Assembly (NCBI RefSeq): GCF_014208105.1
Contig: NZ_JACHMQ010000001.1
Coordinates: forward strand, 6,510,001 to 6,574,000
From: Actinomadura coerulea
Lineage (GTDB): Bacteria; Actinomycetota; Actinomycetes; Streptosporangiales; Streptosporangiaceae
Direction: 5' to 3'
Length of the DNA stretch: 64,000 bases
Shown: positions 59,975-64,000 of the stretch, piece after piece
How positions within the stretch are numbered: the first letter of the stretch is position 1
Layout: every line of letters starts with the position of its first letter
Notes under the pieces: model-generated
Databases searched by the model: none
The model's input: the letters and a program-made list of their open reading frames with translations, nothing else
What the model was told of the DNA's origin: nothing
Position numbers and translations under genes: made by a program

Positions 59975-61306
59975 GTGCCGAACGACCCGCCGCCCACCCT
60001 CCTGGCCGCGATGGGAAGCCGCGGGTACCTGCTGACGGCCTGGCCATGGCGCGCCGCCGGTTACCTCCTGTCGACCATGGCCGTCGTGGTCGCGGCGGGA
60101 CTGCCGCTGGTGCTGCTCGGAATGCCGTTGCTCCTGGCCGCCGCGTCGGACGCCGCGCTCGGCGAGCGGGCGCTTCCGGCGGTCCTCGGGCTGCTGCTGG
60201 TCGCCGGGCTCGGGCCGGCGGTGACCATCCCGCTGACCGGGCTGGAACGGCGCCGGCTCCGCCTGGTGGACGTCCGTCCGGCGGGTCCGGGGCATCGGCG
60301 GCCGCCTGAGCGGGGCGTCCTGCCGTGGTTCCGCACCCGTTACACCGAGCCGGTCACCTGGCGCGCGCTCGGCTACTTCCTGCTGCTGTCCGCCGCCGTG
60401 CCCGTCCTGTACGCGGCGATGCTGTCCGCGCTGGCCTTCGAGTTCGGCGCCGTGGCCGCCCCGCTGATCCTGCTCGGCGGCGACGGGCCGATGGTGCTCG
60501 GCCCGTTGAGGCTCGCGACTCCGGCGGAGGCGCTGCCCTACGCGGTCGCGGGGCTGGTGCTGCTGCCCGCCGTCCCGTACCTGCTGGCCCTGGTCGCCGC
60601 CGCGCAGGGCGCGCTCGCCAGGACGTGTCTGCGCAACGGCCCGGACGGACGGCTCCAGGCCGAACTGGTCGAGGTCGCGCGGTCCCGCGCCCGGCTGGTC
60701 GACGCGTTCGAGGCCGAGCGCCGCCGCATCGAGCGCGACCTGCACGACGGCGCCCAGCAGCGGCTGGTCTCGCTCACCCTGAAGCTCGGGATCGCCCGCG
60801 TCGACCTGCCGCCCGGATCCCCGGCCGCCGACAGTGTCGCGGACGCCCACGCGGAGGCGAAGCTGCTCATGACGGAGCTGCGGGAACTCGTCCACGGGAT
60901 CCACCCCCGCGTCCTCACCGACCGGGGCCTGGCGGCGGCGCTGGGGGAGCTGGCCGACCGGTCCCCGCTCGCCGTCACCGTCGAGGCCGACCTGCCCGGA
61001 CGGCTTCCGCGCCAGGTCGAGAGCACGGCCTACTTCGCCGCCGCCGAGGCGCTCACCAACGCGGCCAAGCACAGCGGCGCCGACCGTGCCGCGGTGGTCG
61101 CGCGCCTCTCCGGCGGCGTCCTCACCGTGGAGGTCGCCGACGAGGGCGCGGGCGGCGCCGACCCGTCCCGCGGCACCGGGCTGACCGGTCTCGCCGACCG
61201 GGTGGCGGTGATCGACGGCAGACTGCTCGTGTCGAGCCCCGCCGGGGGCCCGACCCTCGTCCGTGTGGAGCTCCCTTGCGAACCGAACCGACCGCCGTCC
61301 GGGTAG
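59975..61306 (+). CDS. NarL-type histidine kinase (HisKA_3)
   Basis: 443 residues, GTG 59975, probably leaderless (TAGCGT ends 6 nt upstream, no ribosome site). Four to six N-terminal helices (about 25-85 and 130-210) with little outside domain, then AERRRIERDLHDGAQQRLVSLTLKLG with the phospho-acceptor H257, and a HATPase with EALTNAAKHSGADRA and GTGLTGLADRV. Intramembrane-sensing kinases of this kind detect membrane-active antibiotics or envelope stress. It overlaps the response regulator by 31 bp and is divergent from the SGNH-ABC operon. Confidence 0.94.
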   Translation: MPNDPPPTLLAAMGSRGYLLTAWPWRAAGYLLSTMAVVVAAGLPLVLLGMPLLLAAASDAALGERALPAVLGLLLVAGLGPAVTIPLTGLERRRLRLVDVRPAGPGHRRPPERGVLPWFRTRYTEPVTWRALGYFLLLSAAVPVLYAAMLSALAFEFGAVAAPLILLGGDGPMVLGPLRLATPAEALPYAVAGLVLLPAVPYLLALVAAAQGALARTCLRNGPDGRLQAELVEVARSRARLVDAFEAERRRIERDLHDGAQQRLVSLTLKLGIARVDLPPGSPAADSVADAHAEAKLLMTELRELVHGIHPRVLTDRGLAAALGELADRSPLAVTVEADLPGRLPRQVESTAYFAAAEALTNAAKHSGADRAAVVARLSGGVLTVEVADEGAGGADPSRGTGLTGLADRVAVIDGRLLVSSPAGGPTLVRVELPCEPNRPPSG

Positions 61307-61962
61307 TCCTCGCCGAGGACGGCGTCCTGCTGCGGGAGGGCCTGGCCGGGCTGCTGGCCAGGTTCGGCTTCGACGTGGCCGCCGCCGTCGACGACGCCGA
61401 GGCCCTGCTCGCGGCCGTCGCCGAGCACCGCCCCGACCTGGTCATCACCGACATCCGGATGCCGCCGGACTTCTCCGACGAGGGCCTGCGAGCCGCCGTG
61501 AGGCTGCGCCGGGCCGACCCGGGCCTCGCGGTGGTGGCGCTCAGCCAGTACGTCGAGCTGAGCTACGCCGCCGACCTGCTGGACTCCGGCGACGGCCGTC
61601 GTGTCGGCTACCTGCTCAAGGACCGGGTGGTGGACGTCGCCGACTTCGTCGCCGCGCTGCGCCAGGTGCTCGACGGCGGCACGGTGGTGGACCCGAAGGT
61701 CATCCGGCAGCTCATCGGCCGCCGCCGGGACCCGCTCGCGGCGCTGTCCCCGCGCGAGCACGAGGTGCTCGCGCTCATCGCCGAAGGGCACTCCAACGCC
61801 GCCATCGCCCGGCGGCTGGTCGTCACCGACGCGACCGTGGGCAAGCACGTCCGAAGCATCCTGGCCAAACTCGACCTTCCCCAGACCGACGACACGCACC
61901 GCAGGGTCCTCGCCGTCCTGACCTACCTGCGGGGCCGTCCTCCCGCCCCGGATCCCGGGTGA
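61276..61962 (+). CDS. LuxR/NarL-type response regulator
   Basis: 228 residues from TTG 61276, inside the kinase gene; GGAG sits 5 nt upstream and no ATG/GTG fits the receiver start. Receiver: VRVVLAEDGVLLREG, phospho-acceptor D59 (LVITDIRMPP), conserved K in YLLKDRV. LuxR HTH (157-200): LSPREHEVLALIAEGHSNAA. Output targets are probably the divergent SGNH-ABC operon and its own promoter through the GAGGTA repeat. The region after it (61963-62205) shows only a small TCCACGTGGA palindrome at 62011-62020. Confidence 0.94.
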   Translation: MRTEPTAVRVVLAEDGVLLREGLAGLLARFGFDVAAAVDDAEALLAAVAEHRPDLVITDIRMPPDFSDEGLRAAVRLRRADPGLAVVALSQYVELSYAADLLDSGDGRRVGYLLKDRVVDVADFVAALRQVLDGGTVVDPKVIRQLIGRRRDPLAALSPREHEVLALIAEGHSNAAIARRLVVTDATVGKHVRSILAKLDLPQTDDTHRRVLAVLTYLRGRPPAPDPG

Positions 61963-62205
61963 GTCCGGAAGGCCCCGCGCGTCTCGAAGGCCTGAGCCGC
62001 GGAGGCGAAATCCACGTGGACACGCCGCCGGAGCGGCCTATGATCACGGAAAGCCGCCCGGTTTCGCCCCCCATGGGACGTCACCGGCTGGCTCACCGCT
62101 CCCGGGCCGCCGCCGACCGGGCTCAAGGTCCTCGGACTGCCGGCAGTGCCCCCGAGCCGGCGGCGTAGTCCGAGGCGGCCGGTCGGCGGTCGCGGCCGCG
62201 GTCGG

Positions 62206-63750
62206 TCAGGCGCTGTGGGCGGGGGCTCCCGGCGGCAGGTCCGGCGCTCCGGCGGCGGGAGAGATCTGGTCCCCCGGCGCGGGCGTGTCCGCTGGAGCGG
62301 TCTGCTGCTCGGGGCGCGGGGTGTTCATCAGGACGGCGACGATCAGCGCGCCGACCACGAGGATTCCGGCCGACCAGGCGCCGGCCGCGGCGAAGCCCTC
62401 CACCAGCGCCTGCTTGGCGATGGCCGGGCTCGGGCCTTGCGAGGCGTGCGCGGCGAGGTGGTCCGCGGTGGCCGCGGTGGCGATGGTGTTGAGGAGCGCG
62501 ATGCCGATCGAACCGCCGATCTGCTGCGCGGTGTTGACGGTGGCCGAGGCGATGCCGGAGTCGCCCTGGCCGACGCCGTGGGTGGCGTAGTCGAGGGCCA
62601 CCGGCATGATCATGCCCGCCCCGAAGCCGAGGAGGAGCTGCGCGACCAGGACGCCCGCGGCGTAGTGCGTGCCGGGCTCCAGGGTGAGCATCCACAGCAT
62701 GCCGGCGGAGCTGACGAGCATCCCGGGGACGATCAGCGCGCGCGGCGCGAGCCTGGGCAGCAGCCGGGTGGTGAGACCGCCGGCCGACAGCAGCACCGCC
62801 GTGGCCATCGGAAGGAAGGCCGCACCCGTCCTGATCGGCGAGTATCCCTTGACGACCTGCATGTAGTACGTCAGGAAGAGGAACGCCCCGAACATCCCGA
62901 TGACGGCCAGGCCCACGGCCAGGTAGGCGCCGCCGCGGGTGCGGTCGGCGATCACGCGCAGCGGCAGCAGCGGCTGCGCGACGCGGCTCTCGACGAGGGC
63001 GAACGCGGCGAGCAGCACCGCGCCGGCGGCGAGCAGGCCGATGACCTTCGCCGAGCCCCAGCCGTCCGCCCCGGCCCGGCCGGTGGCGTACACGATCGCG
63101 ACGAGACCGCCGGTGACCGGCAGCACCCCGAGGAAGTCGAACCGGGCGGGGCCCGCGTGCCGGGACTCGGTGAGCATCGCGAACCCGCCGACCGCCGCGA
63201 TCACGGCGATCGGGATGTTGATGTACAGGCACCAGCGCCAGTCCAGGTAGTCGGTCAGCGCCCCGCCGGCCAGCAGCCCGATCGCGCCGCCCGCGGCGGA
63301 GATCGCGCCCCAGATCCCGAACGCCTTGGCGCGGTCCTTCGGCCCGGTGAAGGTCACGGCCAGCAGCGACAGCGCGGACGGCCCGAGCAGCGCCCCGAAC
63401 GCGCCCTGGAGGGCGCGGGCGGTCAGCAGCATCTCGAAGTCGGCCGCCGCGCCGCCGAGCGCCGACGCGCCGGCGAAGCCGAGCAGGGCGATCAGGAAGG
63501 CCCGCCTGCGGCCGGTGTAGTCGGCGATCCGGCCGCCGAGCAGCAGCAGGCTGCCGAACGCCAGCGTGTACGCGGTGATGATCCACTGCCGGTCGCCGTC
63601 GGAGATGTGCAGGTCCGTCTGGAGCGACGGCAGCGCGATGTTCACGACCGTCCCGTCCAGAACGATCATTAGCTGGGCCAGGCCGATGAACGGCAGCGCC
63701 GCCCAGCGGCGCGAGCCGGCGGGCGGCGGGGGCGCCTTCGTGGTCGCCAT
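62206..63750 (-). CDS. DHA2-type MFS exporter (14 TM)
   Basis: 514 residues, ATG 63750 with GAGGA 7 nt upstream. DHA2 motifs: LDGTVVNIALPSL, GGRIADYTGRRRAFLIALLGFAGAS (motif A), ARALQGAFGALLGPSAL (motif B) and AISAAGGAIGLLAGGALTDYLDWRWCLYINIP (motif C). Fourteen hydrophobic segments; Pro/Ala-rich C-terminal tail. Drug or metabolite proton antiporter of the cell membrane. No adjacent TetR gene lies within the window; the gene beyond 63928 might encode one. Confidence 0.93.
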   Translation of the reverse strand: MATTKAPPPPAGSRRWAALPFIGLAQLMIVLDGTVVNIALPSLQTDLHISDGDRQWIITAYTLAFGSLLLLGGRIADYTGRRRAFLIALLGFAGASALGGAAADFEMLLTARALQGAFGALLGPSALSLLAVTFTGPKDRAKAFGIWGAISAAGGAIGLLAGGALTDYLDWRWCLYINIPIAVIAAVGGFAMLTESRHAGPARFDFLGVLPVTGGLVAIVYATGRAGADGWGSAKVIGLLAAGAVLLAAFALVESRVAQPLLPLRVIADRTRGGAYLAVGLAVIGMFGAFLFLTYYMQVVKGYSPIRTGAAFLPMATAVLLSAGGLTTRLLPRLAPRALIVPGMLVSSAGMLWMLTLEPGTHYAAGVLVAQLLLGFGAGMIMPVALDYATHGVGQGDSGIASATVNTAQQIGGSIGIALLNTIATAATADHLAAHASQGPSPAIAKQALVEGFAAAGAWSAGILVVGALIVAVLMNTPRPEQQTAPADTPAPGDQISPAAGAPDLPPGAPAHSA

Positions 63751-63873
63751 GACTTCGTCCTCACTCGTGGTGCGGCGTGCCGCGCGAGGAGTTCGCGCGG
63801 CTTCCTGACGAACACGAGACACCGGCGCCCACGCCCCTCTAACAGGCCGCGAGTGAGACCTACGCCACTCGTC

Positions 63874-63929
63874 GACTTGCGGCGTGTTGCCCTTATCGGC
63901 GCCCGCAGAAGGGCAACACGCCGCAAGTC
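63874..63929 (-). terminator. Very long hairpin (21-bp perfect stem)
   Basis: The arms at 63874-63894 and 63909-63929 are perfectly complementary (starting GACTTGCGGCGTG...), with a 14-nt loop. It overlaps the stop codon of the minus-strand gene entering from the right and lies 124 bp upstream of the DHA2 gene. It could stop the upstream transcript, or be a dispersed palindromic element. Confidence 0.75.
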
Positions 63930-64000
63930 AACGGGGCTGGGGGTCCTGGGTGGCGGCGGTCGGGGGGGTTTCCGGTTTGGTGTAGAGGACGTCGCGGGCC
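63928..64000 (-). CDS. C-terminal end of a gene extending beyond the window
   Basis: Minus-strand frame ending in ARDVLYTKPETPPTAATQDP then QPR and TGA (63930-63928). Codon bias is right for coding. The tail is too short to name a family. The start lies beyond base 64000. Confidence 0.6.
   Translation of the reverse strand, partial: ARDVLYTKPETPPTAATQDPQPR

Overview
The window is 64 kb of very GC-rich actinomycete chromosome: strongly GC-biased third codon positions, many GTG starts, leaderless promoters, and GC-rich hairpins used as terminators. The bldC gene, the DUF397/XRE/RsbW-like module, the SARP regulator and the large number of sigma and TetR/MarR/LacI regulators point to a filamentous, sporulating actinobacterium. 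A member of Streptosporangiales such as Actinomadura fits best, but that placement is inference. No rRNA, tRNA, CRISPR array, transposase or phage gene was seen.

Left part (1-24 kb): a conserved developmental/housekeeping block (DUF3073 protein, valine/leucine dehydrogenase, an unknown gene, bldC) is followed by TetR and LacI regulators, a cell-wall amidase lipoprotein, a HemK-like methyltransferase convergent with pyrD, and an unusual cationic Trp/Arg/Leu-repeat protein divergent from a repeat lipoprotein. A complete LpqY-SugABC-type sugar (trehalose) ABC importer follows, then small enzymes and an epoxide hydrolase. The homogentisate operon (hmgA, conserved unknown, fahA) has ATGA overlaps and lies next to a MarR regulator.

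Middle (24-45 kb): a pyruvate:quinone oxidoreductase-like enzyme, a TetR/DHA2 efflux pair, an orphan RsbW-like kinase, membrane and lipoproteins, a secreted serine hydrolase and a metal-dependent hydrolase. A cluster of envelope proteins follows. Its centrepiece is a single polypeptide joining an ECF sigma factor, a zinc-finger anti-sigma-like segment, one membrane helix and an extracytoplasmic CAP domain; it converges on a secreted CAP protein. An ECF42 sigma/DGPF pair, a DUF998 protein, a DUF1579 protein and a barstar-like gene with a broken C-terminus complete this part.

Right part (45-64 kb): a large SARP/NB-ARC regulator, a PNPOx-like protein, and a rearranged stretch. That stretch holds a doubly frameshifted gene, an ECF41 sigma/DoxX pair, a truncated deazaflavin reductase and an exact 35-bp direct repeat. 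Next come an AlkZ-like winged-helix protein, an XRE/DUF397/RsbW-like module, and a second IF-1 gene co-transcribed with a GNAT acetyltransferase behind a likely attenuator leader. The window ends with a LuxR-type two-component system divergent from an SGNH hydrolase/MacB-type ABC exporter operon, a DHA2 efflux pump, and the last codons of another gene.
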